26,396 nucleotides of DNA, taken from the NCBI RefSeq assembly GCF_946479685.1, contig NZ_CAMLGS010000030.1, positions 1-26,396 of the forward strand, written 5' to 3'. A program made the position numbers and the translations under genes. Below the pieces are notes generated by a model that worked only from the letters and a program-made list of their open reading frames with translations, was not told where the DNA came from and did not search any database. Positions 16,370-22,995 of the stretch are shown piece by piece. The stretch is from an uncultured Methylotenera sp. (GTDB taxonomy: Bacteria > Pseudomonadota > Gammaproteobacteria > Burkholderiales > Methylophilaceae). Position 1 is the first letter of the stretch. The number at the start of each line of letters is the position of its first letter.

Positions 16370-17617
16370 ATGGCAATTGATAAAAATATCCCGCGTGACC
16401 AACGCAGCCCACGTGAATCGCAGGGTCAGCAAAATAGACCTGCGCAGCCAAGCAGGCAGGCGCCTAACCGCTACTTTGCTACTTGCCCACGTGGTTTAGA
16501 GCAACTGCTGGCAGATGAGTTGAAGCAAGTCAGCGCCAAAGTGGTGAACGTGACCGATGGTGGGGTGAGTTTTGATGGTGATTGGTCAGTGTGCTATGCG
16601 GCTAACTTGCACTCACGTCTTGCTACCCGTATTTTGTGGCAGGTTGGGCGCGGTAAATACCTGAATGAAGAAGACTTATTCAATGCCGCCTATAAAATGA
16701 ACTGGCCACAGTGGTTCGATGTTAAACACGACTTTATGGTGAAAGTAACCGGCGTTAAGTGCCCATTAAAGAGCCTAGAGTTTGCAACATTAAAAATCAA
16801 AGACGCTGTTTGCGATAAGTTCAGATTAGCGGTCGGTAGCCGTCCTTATATTGATACTAAAACGCCAGGTGTACGTATTCATGCCTATCTAACCACAGAT
16901 GAATATCAATTCTATGTGGATACCTCAGGTGCGGCGCTGTATCAGCGTGGCAACCGTGGCGCGAGCATTGAAGCACCATTGCGTGAGAACTTGGCCGCTG
17001 GCATTTTAAAACTCACCGGCTGGCAAGCAGGGCAGCCGTTGCTAGACCCAATGTGTGGCAGCGGTACGTTTCTATTAGAAGCGGCCATGGTGGCACTTGA
17101 TATGGCGCCTGGCATTAAACGCGAGTTTGGTTTTGAAAAGCTTAAAACGTTTGAGTCAGACGCTTGGAAAAAGATTAAAAACCAGGCCTTAAGCAAAGTT
17201 AAAAAAGTCGGCTTCCAAAAAATTTACGGCTCGGATATGGATTTACGCGCAGTACGCGTGACCAAGCAGAACCTAGAAGCAGCAGGTTTGTTAGAGGCCG
17301 TGCAAGTATCACATGTTGATATGCTGAACGTAATTCCGCCGGCTGATCACGGTGTATTGGTGGCTAACCCACCATACGGCGTGCGTATTGGTGAAGATGA
17401 GGCACTTACTTTGCTATACCCAAAAATGGGCGAAGCGCTAAAACACAAGTTTGCAGGCTGGAACACTTATTTCCTTACCAATGATTTACGCATGCCTAAG
17501 TTGATGCGTCTATCGCCAAGTAAAAAAACGCCTTTGTTTAACGGTCCGCTAGAGTGTCGCTTATTCGAAATTAAAATGGTGGCAGGCTCTAACCGAAAAG
17601 ATAAACCAGAGGCATAA
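16370..17617 (+). CDS. rlmL: THUMP-domain 23S rRNA (guanine-N2)-methyltransferase, RlmL type
   Basis: This 415-residue protein has an N-terminal Gln/Arg/Pro-rich disordered tail (1-30), a ferredoxin-like plus THUMP RNA-binding region (about 33-170, with RYFATCPRGLEQLLADEL), and a UPF0020 methyltransferase domain. That domain has SAM motif LLDPMCGSGTFLLEAAM and catalytic NPPYGVRIG, the N-P-P-Y signature for base amino-group methylation. E. coli RlmL (YcbY) is a fusion of about 700 residues with the RlmK enzyme; only the RlmL half is present here, the common form outside gammaproteobacteria. Expected target is G2445 of 23S rRNA. It follows the spermidine-synthase-like gene by 3 nt and precedes the MazG-like gene by 9 nt. 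Confidence 0.88.
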   Translation: MAIDKNIPRDQRSPRESQGQQNRPAQPSRQAPNRYFATCPRGLEQLLADELKQVSAKVVNVTDGGVSFDGDWSVCYAANLHSRLATRILWQVGRGKYLNEEDLFNAAYKMNWPQWFDVKHDFMVKVTGVKCPLKSLEFATLKIKDAVCDKFRLAVGSRPYIDTKTPGVRIHAYLTTDEYQFYVDTSGAALYQRGNRGASIEAPLRENLAAGILKLTGWQAGQPLLDPMCGSGTFLLEAAMVALDMAPGIKREFGFEKLKTFESDAWKKIKNQALSKVKKVGFQKIYGSDMDLRAVRVTKQNLEAAGLLEAVQVSHVDMLNVIPPADHGVLVANPPYGVRIGEDEALTLLYPKMGEALKHKFAGWNTYFLTNDLRMPKLMRLSPSKKTPLFNGPLECRLFEIKMVAGSNRKDKPEA

Positions 17618-17626
17618 GGAAAGCAC

Positions 17627-17980
17627 ATGGCAGACTCATTAGATGCACTAAGAGCGCGGGTTAATGCATTTGTCACCGAACGTGATTGGGCGCAGTTTCA
17701 TTCACCTAAAAACCTTGCCATGGCCATGATAGTAGAGGCGGGCGAGGTGGTAGAGCATTTTCAGTGGATGACAGAAGACGAAAGCCGCAATTTAGATGCA
17801 GAGACTAAAGAGCAGGTTGGACAAGAGCTTTCTGACACCCTAGTTTATCTGCTACGGATTGCCGAGGTTTGTGGTGTGGATTTAATTAAAGCCGCTAATA
17901 AAAAAATAGATTTGAACGCGCAAAAATACCCGGTAGAAAAATGCAAAGGCAGCAACGCTAAATACAGCGCGTATGAATAA
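17627..17980 (+). CDS. MazG-like nucleotide pyrophosphohydrolase
   Basis: This 117-residue all-alpha protein has the MazG-superfamily metal-binding pattern: Glu37-x2-Glu40 in MIVEAGEVVEHFQW and Glu67-x2-Asp70 in VGQELSDTLVYLLRIAE. The family removes pyrophosphate from (d)NTPs, sometimes non-canonical ones, to keep the nucleotide pool clean. The size and HFQW motif resemble the RS21-C6/dCTPase-like single-domain branch rather than the duplicated MazG. An AAGGA ribosome site precedes the ATG, and the gene is 9 nt after rlmL, so it is probably cotranscribed. The exact nucleotide is unknown. Confidence 0.87.
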   Translation: MADSLDALRARVNAFVTERDWAQFHSPKNLAMAMIVEAGEVVEHFQWMTEDESRNLDAETKEQVGQELSDTLVYLLRIAEVCGVDLIKAANKKIDLNAQKYPVEKCKGSNAKYSAYE

Positions 17981-18028
17981 CCAGCATATTGATTAGCACT
18001 TTGTTTAAGCGTGTTTTAGGAGCAAAAG

Positions 18029-18529
18029 ATGAGCAATGCAATTCAATCTCCGGTCACTCAACTGCTTACGCAGCAAGGGGTCGCTTTTGATGTCATAGAA
18101 ATCCCTCTAAGTGAAGATAAAAAGCCGATACGCAGCCTTGAAGAGTTGCTCAGTAGCAAAGGGTTAAATCCTAATGCTGTCGTGCGCAGCGTCGTTTTCA
18201 GGGGCGAATCTGGTCAGTTTGTATTGCTGGCAGTGGCTGGCGGTGGCCGTGCGGATTGGGGTGTGCTGCGTAAACACCTGAATGAGCGTAAATTGCGCAT
18301 GGCAGAGTATGACGAAGTGCCAGAAGCCACAGGCTATGTGGTAGGTGCAGTACCGCCGATTGCGTTGCCGCAAACGCTAAAAGTACTGGTAGATGCAAGT
18401 ATTAATCAGTTTGATACCATGGTAATAGGTAGTGGTGTGCTGGGTTATGCGCTAGCGCTTAAAACTACAGATCTGGTGAAACTTCTCATGCACGCAGAGC
18501 AGGGTGGTTTTGTGAAAGAGGCTGAATAA
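18029..18529 (+). CDS. YbaK/EbsC-family aminoacyl-tRNA deacylase
   Basis: This 166-residue protein has the YbaK/ProX-like fold. The motifs are NAVVRSVVFRGESGQFVLLAV (the strand carrying the deacylase's conserved Lys/Arg region), DEVPEATGYVVGAVPPIALP (the family's GxxxGxxPP loop), and a C-terminal IGSGVLGYALAL segment. Members hydrolyse mischarged tRNAs in trans, for example Cys- or Ala-tRNA-Pro; which one is not readable here. An AGGAG ribosome site lies 7 nt before the ATG. It is 48 nt after the MazG-like gene and converges, with a 5-bp gap, on the broken GNAT gene. Confidence 0.87.
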   Translation: MSNAIQSPVTQLLTQQGVAFDVIEIPLSEDKKPIRSLEELLSSKGLNPNAVVRSVVFRGESGQFVLLAVAGGGRADWGVLRKHLNERKLRMAEYDEVPEATGYVVGAVPPIALPQTLKVLVDASINQFDTMVIGSGVLGYALALKTTDLVKLLMHAEQGGFVKEAE

Positions 18530-18534
18530 GAGAG

Positions 18535-19058
18535 CTAGTCTCTATCACAGCGTAGAATCAGTGCCATTGCAATATCGTCCACAAAGTAGCCACTTTGTAG
18601 TTTGATGCGATCTTTATGTCGACCTTCTTCAGTAAATCCGCAAGAAATGTAAAGTTTTATTGCGGCGGTGTTGGTGGATCTCACGAGTAGTTCTATCTTG
18701 TGTGTAGATGTATTTGTTTTTGCCCAGTCAATCAAATGATTTAACATGGCTCGACCATGCCCTTTACGCCAGTGACCAAGATGAACGCACATGTCTAGCC
18801 GCATGATATGTGCAAGCTGGCGCGCTCCATTGGGTACATGCTGGCATGGCCTACGATATTGTTATTTGTGACAGCAACCACGTATTTGCCGCGGCCTGTT
18901 GTTGCGTTCGAAATGCGATCTGCAAAAGAGCTGGGTTGTAATTCATCCGCGAGCGACACAAGTAAGCCCGGATGCATTGATGTCACTTGCCGCTCTGCAT
19001 CGCAGAGTATGTTGGCATCGATTGTTTCTGCGTTACGGATAAAAAAGGTGTCGCTCAT
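18535..19058 (-). pseudogene. GNAT-family N-acetyltransferase, split by a frameshift
   Basis: Two overlapping minus-strand frames together make one GNAT protein of about 174 residues. The first, from 19058, runs MSDTFFIRNAETIDANILCD through GKYVVAVTNNNIVGHASMYPM, then goes off-frame near 18828 and stops at 18795. The second resumes in the -1 frame with ARQLAHIMRLDMCVH, then the acetyl-CoA loop GHWRKGHGRAMLNHLIDWA and LLVRSTNTAAIKLYISCGF, ending at 18535. One base appears to be missing right after the ATG codon at 18830-18828; restoring it would join the frames. A real inactivating deletion or a sequencing error would both explain this; no slippery heptamer supports programmed frameshifting. 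The substrate is unknown. Confidence 0.82.
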
Positions 19059-19103
19059 GAGGTCTAATGTCTGGATTAAAATACTGTTGCTTTGTAAATA
19101 GGG

Positions 19104-19235
19104 CTAGTGGCAATGATATGTGCCAGACTTTCTGTCGTGGTGGCAGCCATTTGCATCCGTGCGTCCTGAATGTGCAAACGAAAAGTTAGAGCTAACTGCA
19201 AAAAGTATAGCAAAAGCTGTAATAATTTTTTTCAT
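19104..19235 (-). CDS. Small secreted YHYH-type peptide (43 residues)
   Basis: This short gene has a strong ribosome site (AAGGAG, 9 nt before the ATG at 19235). It encodes 43 residues: a signal peptide (MKKIITAFAILFAVSSNFSF, cut likely after Ala21), then a 22-residue mature part HSGRTDANGCHHDRKSGTYHCH. That mature segment carries the GCH-x-D/N-x(n)-GxYHCH pattern of small proteins annotated as YHYH-domain, with two cysteines and five histidines suited to binding a metal ion or forming a disulfide. It lies 45 bp upstream of the broken GNAT gene on the same strand. Function is unknown; export to the periplasm is inferred from the signal peptide. Confidence 0.82.
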   Translation of the reverse strand: MKKIITAFAILFAVSSNFSFAHSGRTDANGCHHDRKSGTYHCH

Positions 19236-19376
19236 GGTGAGTTGCTCCTTAAATGTGATTGGTAGCACTTGTCACGTATGGCTTAAGTAAGCTTAATTTG
19301 ACATTAGATTTAACTCATTCAACGCTATCAAAAATTGATATAAGCTATTGCCAATTAGTTAGGTTGCCAAACAAAA

Positions 19377-19404
19377 AAGCCCAGCAAATTAATCTGCTGG
19401 GCTT
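19377..19404 (-). terminator. Intrinsic terminator of tpx
   Basis: An 8-bp GC-rich stem (GCCCAGCA at 19379-19386 with TGCTGGGC at 19395-19402), extended by two A-T pairs, has an 8-base loop. Read on the minus strand it is followed by a run of T, 24 nt after the tpx stop. It separates tpx from the YHYH gene downstream. Between it and that gene (19251-19376) I see only AT-rich sequence and a small TATCAA/TTGATA palindrome. Confidence 0.9.
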
Positions 19405-19426
19405 TGATCATTCAAACTGTGCTCAA

Positions 19427-19927
19427 TTATAAAACAGCTAAAGCTGCTTCGTAGTTAGGCTCGTCTGCAATTTCAGCTACTAATTCGCTGTGTAATACTT
19501 TGTTTTGTTCATCTAGCACTACAACTGCGCGTGCTGTTAAGCCAGCTAGGCTGCTGTCTGTAATGAATACACCGTAATCAGTCGCAAATTTAGCAGTGTT
19601 GCGGAATGTAGATAAGGTCACTACATTCTCAATGCCTTCTGCGCCACAAAAGCGGCTTTGTGCGAAAGGTAAGTCTGCAGAAATGCATAACACTACTGTG
19701 TTAGCAACGCTGCTGGCTTTTTGGTTAAATGTGCGAACAGAAGTTGCGCAAGTTGGTGTGTCGATGCTTGGGAAAATGTTTAATACTTTGCGTTTGCCAG
19801 AGAATGCGTCTAGTGATTGTGTCACACGTTTTGCATCGGCTAGTTCAAAGTTTGGTGCTGTTTGGCCTACTTGTGGCAGGTTACCGCCTACGTTTACTGG
19901 GCCGCCTTTGAGGGTCACTGTTGCCAT
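19427..19927 (-). CDS. tpx: Thiol peroxidase Tpx (atypical 2-Cys peroxiredoxin)
   Basis: This 166-residue peroxiredoxin begins [20 protein letters not shown], the Tpx N-terminus. Peroxidatic Cys60 sits in [17 protein letters not shown] and resolving Cys94 in [17 protein letters not shown]; the spacing fits the intramolecular disulfide of the Tpx class. It reduces hydrogen peroxide and organic hydroperoxides using thioredoxin. The length is standard. An AAAGGAG ribosome site lies 8 nt before the ATG. It has its own terminator and an upstream region of 138 bp shared with the 3' end of the FIST gene. No clear OxyR site was seen. Confidence 0.96.
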   Translation of the reverse strand: MATVTLKGGPVNVGGNLPQVGQTAPNFELADAKRVTQSLDAFSGKRKVLNIFPSIDTPTCATSVRTFNQKASSVANTVVLCISADLPFAQSRFCGAEGIENVVTLSTFRNTAKFATDYGVFITDSSLAGLTARAVVVLDEQNKVLHSELVAEIADEPNYEAALAVL

Positions 19928-19978
19928 GCTTAATTCTCCTTTGTTATAAAGTGGCTAACTTTATCGTTTATAGTTAAA

Positions 19979-20053
19979 GCAATCAACCATAAGTTCATTG
20001 TGGATTAGTAAGGCTGCTTAGCGCTGCAGCCGTTTACAGATGCGGTTGATTGC
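19979..20053. repeat. Long inverted repeat with nested hairpin between the FIST gene and tpx
   Basis: GCAATCAACC (19979-19988) and GGTTGATTGC (20044-20053) are perfect 10-bp inverted arms 55 bp apart. Between them a second hairpin, GGCTGC (20012-20017)/GCAGCC (20026-20031), has an 8-base loop. No strong T-run follows on the minus strand, only TTTAA. It lies just after the FIST stop and before tpx. The left arm contains a possible tpx -35 (TTGATT on the minus strand, with TAAAGT 17 bp on). Confidence 0.55.
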
Positions 20054-20065
20054 GTTTTAGGCCAC

Positions 20066-21217
20066 TTAGGCAAGTAGGTCTTCGCTCAAGTAGCCAATAG
20101 TCATCGTTTGGTTGTGCAATACGCTGTCGTTGCTATCCGGTCTTGGCGCAAACTCACCGTATGAGTAAAAGCCAGTAATCGCGGTTTGGTTACCCAAAAT
20201 CTGCTGCACTAATTTAACTTCATCCGCCACTAAATCAGCCATGATGCCTTTGCGGCCAACGCAGCTGACACAGATAGCAAGGCCAGTTTGGTTAACATTG
20301 GCTTGATTGGATACTAAATGTGCGGCATCGCCAGCACCTTCTACCAAGCGGTCATGCGTGGATTGGCATAAGCGTACGGTTTCACCTTCATCTACGTTAC
20401 CCGCAAAAGTGAGGCTGTTGGTTTTAGGGTCAATCGCGAGTAGGGTGCGAATCTTCTCAATATCGCGTTTACCTTCTTCAATTACCGCAAATGGGAACTT
20501 TAGGCCGCTGCCTGGTAACTCTTTAGCTGAGTGCGCGCCTATATACATATTGTATAGCGGCAGTGCAGGTTTACCATCTAACTCAAGCACCACGTTTTTG
20601 TCAGATTTAGTTACTTTGCGTGGTGGGCCATAAGGTTTCCAGCCACGGCCTACGCCGGTGGCGGCAATTAAGCTGTTGCCATATAAGCCCACAGCAATCA
20701 CTAGGCCATCTGAAGAGGTGTCGTTAAATAGCTGTACGGTTTTGTTAAAGTTAAAGCCATCGCCCGCCATGCCGCCCATAATCGGCGTTTCGCCAAGTTC
20801 GCTTTTAAAGCCTTCCAGTAACTCTGAGCCGTTCACATTCAAACCGTCAGAATATACCAGCACGGCTTTTAAGCTGTCTGATTTTAGTTGTTTAGCTAGG
20901 GCCACTGCGGTTTCAAACGAGTTTTGCATGCCTGTCATTTTGGTATGGGTAACGCGCTGCACGGCCTTTTCCCACAAAATGGCAGTGATTTGCAAGCTGT
21001 CATCATAAACGCCGGTCGCGGTGATTTCACCAGAGGTAGAACAGCCAATGATTTGCGCTGTCGGGTAACGTGCTTTTAATGTGCTTTGAAGTTTTGCTTC
21101 ACTAAAGCGCTTGACTGAGCCAAATACCAATACCAGATTTGCGGATGGTAGAGGTGAAGTGGCAGCTAAATCTTTGAGTGACATTTTAGCTGTTAATGAT
21201 TCTTGTCTAATTATCAT
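20066..21217 (-). CDS. FIST-domain sensory protein (FIST N and FIST C)
   Basis: This 383-residue cytoplasmic protein has no membrane segment. The start is ATG 21217 (MIIRQESLTAKM), preceded at 7 nt by AAGG; the upstream TTG at 21250 would add 11 unsupported residues. The N-terminal FIST domain shows LVLVFGSVKRF, AQIIGCSTSGEI and VLVYSDGLNVNGSELLEGF, followed by PIMGGMAGDGFNF. The C-terminal FIST_C domain holds PLYNMYIG, the LLAIDPKTNSLTFAGNVDEG segment, GLAICVSCVGRKGIM, and GFYSYGEFAPRP near the end. FIST proteins are thought to bind small ligands, perhaps amino acids, and are often found with chemotaxis or histidine kinase genes. Here it is divergent from the pilG operon, suggesting an input to twitching chemosensing; that link is inference. 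Confidence 0.9.
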   Translation of the reverse strand: MIIRQESLTAKMSLKDLAATSPLPSANLVLVFGSVKRFSEAKLQSTLKARYPTAQIIGCSTSGEITATGVYDDSLQITAILWEKAVQRVTHTKMTGMQNSFETAVALAKQLKSDSLKAVLVYSDGLNVNGSELLEGFKSELGETPIMGGMAGDGFNFNKTVQLFNDTSSDGLVIAVGLYGNSLIAATGVGRGWKPYGPPRKVTKSDKNVVLELDGKPALPLYNMYIGAHSAKELPGSGLKFPFAVIEEGKRDIEKIRTLLAIDPKTNSLTFAGNVDEGETVRLCQSTHDRLVEGAGDAAHLVSNQANVNQTGLAICVSCVGRKGIMADLVADEVKLVQQILGNQTAITGFYSYGEFAPRPDSNDSVLHNQTMTIGYLSEDLLA

Positions 21218-21292
21218 GCTTATCCCTTGGTGACCTGCATTGACCTTCAAAAATATTTATTACTGTGCCAGGTTTTTTTATTGTATTCTGCC

Positions 21293-21322
21293 AGTTGTAA
21301 TGAATTGTAATAAATTGTAACT
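21293..21322 (+). promoter_or_regulatory. Three phased TTGTAA direct repeats in the FIST/pilG intergenic region
   Basis: The hexamer TTGTAA occurs at 21295, 21305 and 21315, exactly 10 bp apart, within units of the form RRTTGTAAYN. On the minus strand these read TTACAA and fall just after the candidate FIST -10 box, covering the predicted start of that transcript. Helically phased direct repeats are typical of cooperative regulator binding, but they also occur by chance in AT-rich DNA. No cognate regulator is identified. Confidence 0.5.
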
Positions 21323-21328
21323 TTGTTG

Positions 21329-21357
21329 ATTATAGATTACCCTTTAGAGGGATTGAA
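21329..21357 (-). promoter_or_regulatory. Putative sigma-70 promoter of the FIST gene
   Basis: On the minus strand a perfect TATAAT (21334-21329) has TTCAAT (21357-21352) 17 bp upstream. The implied start near 21322 gives a leader of about 105 nt. The -35 is poor (three of six), so the call rests mainly on the consensus -10 and the position. Confidence 0.42.
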
Positions 21358-21397
21358 ATAGATATTATTATTTTTTTTGTTTAATAGAATAATGGTA

Positions 21398-21425
21398 TTG
21401 CTTATTAAGACAGACTGTATATAAA
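21398..21425 (+). promoter_or_regulatory. Putative sigma-70 promoter of the pilG operon
   Basis: TTGCTT (21398-21403) and TATAAA (21420-21425) are spaced by 16 bp, 66 bp before the pilG GTG. The expected transcript start is near 21432. The surrounding region is very AT-rich, so similar matches could arise by chance. Confidence 0.42.
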
Positions 21426-21490
21426 ATAAAATAAACAAGTGCAGAATTGATACTGAAGTAGCGATGCATACAAAATAAAGGAGCTTACTG

Positions 21491-21934
21491 GTGAGCCAGG
21501 AAAAGCCGTTTCAAGAAAAGCTGACATTAGATCAGCTCTCAACAATCAAAGTCATGGTAATAGATGATAGTAATACGATTCGTCGTAGTGCTGAGATATT
21601 TCTAAAGGCATCTGGCTGTGAAGTGATACTCGCTGAAGATGGCTTTGATGCATTGGCAAAAATCTCTAATGAACACCCTGATTTGATTTTTGTAGACATC
21701 ATGATGCCAAGACTTGATGGGTATCAAACTTGTTCTCTCATTAAAAGAAATGCGCGCTACAAAGCAACGCCAGTTATCATGCTATCTAGCAAAGATGGCT
21801 TATTTGACCGAGCTCGCGGTCGCATGGTCGGTTCAGACCAATACCTTACCAAGCCCTTTACCCAAGAAACGCTAATAGAAGCAGTGCAAATTTATGCTGC
21901 AAAGGCTAAAAGTTATCAAAAAGAGGTGGATTGA
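21491..21934 (+). CDS. pilG: Twitching motility response regulator PilG
   Basis: This is a 147-residue single-domain CheY-like protein with the N-terminal extension typical of PilG. The acidic pair is Asp25/Asp26 in VMVIDDSNTIRR, the phosphoacceptor Asp69 in FVDIMMPRLDGYQ, and Lys121 in YLTKPF. The start is GTG at 21491 with an AAAGGAG ribosome site about 7 nt upstream. PilG is phosphorylated by the ChpA/PilL kinase and promotes pilus extension and, in Pseudomonas, cAMP signalling. It is the first gene of the pilGHIJ-chpA operon; its TGA lies 2 nt before the pilH ATG. Confidence 0.95.
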   Translation: MSQEKPFQEKLTLDQLSTIKVMVIDDSNTIRRSAEIFLKASGCEVILAEDGFDALAKISNEHPDLIFVDIMMPRLDGYQTCSLIKRNARYKATPVIMLSSKDGLFDRARGRMVGSDQYLTKPFTQETLIEAVQIYAAKAKSYQKEVD

Positions 21935-21936
21935 AT

Positions 21937-22302
21937 ATGGCAATACAAACTATTTTAGTCGTGGATGATTCTGCAACAGACCGTTTTTTTCTAACCGAAA
22001 TGTTAGAAACAGCAGGCTACCGTGTGGTGGGTGCTGAAAGCGGCGAAGAGTGTTTAACTAAAGTGGGTGCAAATCCGCCAGACCTTGTGCTGTGTGATGT
22101 AGTGATGCCTGGTTTAACAGGCTTTCAGGTAACACGCACGCTGACTAAAAATCCTGCAACGGCACATATTCCCGTTGTGTTGTGTACTGGTAAGTCACAG
22201 GCAACCGATTTGGCCTGGGCATTGAAAATGGGCGCAAAAGCCTGTGTTACCAAGCCAGTGGTTGAGTCTGATTTGCTGGCTATCATTAAAACGATAGAGT
22301 AA
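21937..22302 (+). CDS. pilH: Twitching motility response regulator PilH
   Basis: This 121-residue CheY-like protein starts at ATG 21937, with GAGG 10 nt upstream; the TTG at 21931 would overlap pilG and sit too close to the ribosome site. It shows ILVVDDSATDRFFL (acidic Asp10/Asp11), phosphoacceptor Asp54 in LVLCDVVMPGLTGFQ, and Lys in CVTKPV. PilH works with PilG downstream of the ChpA kinase and is linked to pilus retraction or to draining phosphate from the pathway. An 88-bp gap separates it from pilI, longer than other gaps near the start of this operon. Confidence 0.94.
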   Translation: MAIQTILVVDDSATDRFFLTEMLETAGYRVVGAESGEECLTKVGANPPDLVLCDVVMPGLTGFQVTRTLTKNPATAHIPVVLCTGKSQATDLAWALKMGAKACVTKPVVESDLLAIIKTIE

Positions 22303-22390
22303 TTAAGATTGTTAAGTGTAATAAGCTTTGAAGTTAAGCGTTACTATGCACTTTTCTTCTAACGGTAATGATTGGGACTGATAATTAATC

Positions 22391-22906
22391 GTGGCACAAA
22401 CTTCTAATTTACGTGAGTTTCAAGAGGCGATACTTTCTAAGCTGAAAGATGCCGCTAGCCAGGTTGGAGGGGAGTCCTCGTCTCGTCTAGGCGTTAATGT
22501 CGGCGATAAGAGGTTTTTAATCAACTTGCAGGACGTAAAAGAGGTGCTGCCTGTGCCACCGATGCAATTGGTGCCGTTTACCCAGCCGTGGTTTTTGGGT
22601 GTGGCTAACGTGCGTGGTAATTTATACAGCATTTCAGATATGGCGCAGTTTATGGGGATGCAGCCTACGCCTAAGTCTATGAATAATCGTATCTTATTGC
22701 TCAGCACTGAATCTACCGCACAAGTGGCATTGCTGGTGGAGAGCCTGATTGGTCTGCGCAGTATTCAGGGGATGCAGCTGCAATCTGCAGAAACCGATGC
22801 TGCTTATTTCAGCATGAATGCTTATCAGGATGCTGAGGGCGGGGATTGGCTGGAGCTAGACGTAGAGGCGTTGGTTCAGAGTAAAAGCTTCGTGCAGCCA
22901 ATTTAA
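22391..22906 (+). CDS. pilI: CheW-like adaptor PilI
   Basis: This 171-residue CheW-domain protein couples the PilJ receptor to the ChpA/PilL kinase. The N-terminus (NLREFQEAILSKLKDAA) is typical of PilI. The CheW core shows SSRLGVNVGDKRFLINLQDV, PWFLGVANVRGNLYSISDMA and ILLLSTESTAQVALLVESLI. The start is GTG at 22391 without a good ribosome site; no other in-frame start would keep the conserved N-terminus. The upstream 88-bp gap holds a weak imperfect hairpin only. Confidence 0.92.
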   Translation: MAQTSNLREFQEAILSKLKDAASQVGGESSSRLGVNVGDKRFLINLQDVKEVLPVPPMQLVPFTQPWFLGVANVRGNLYSISDMAQFMGMQPTPKSMNNRILLLSTESTAQVALLVESLIGLRSIQGMQLQSAETDAAYFSMNAYQDAEGGDWLELDVEALVQSKSFVQPI

Positions 22907-22995
22907 GTTGTATGAATAAAGTAATTAGGCACCAATATATTAGTGATTGAATAGTGGTTTAGTTAAGCATATAAATTTAGAAATCGGGGTTAACA

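Noticed and set aside
18780..18835. Programmed ribosomal frameshift in the GNAT gene
   Set aside because: No slippery heptamer or downstream stem was seen at the junction; a plain one-base loss is simpler.
19326..19340. TATCAA-AAA-TTGATA palindrome between the YHYH gene and tpx
   Set aside because: It resembles an FNR/Anr box only in inverted half-site order (ATCAA...TTGAT instead of TTGAT...ATCAA) and lies in AT-rich sequence, so no operator is claimed.
21340..21351. CCCT-TTAG-AGGG inverted repeat upstream of pilG
   Set aside because: The stem is only 4 bp and is likely to occur by chance.
22303..22390. Imperfect hairpin between pilH and pilI
   Set aside because: The arms pair only in 3-5-bp blocks with unequal bulges and no T-run follows; this is not better than expected in AT-rich DNA.
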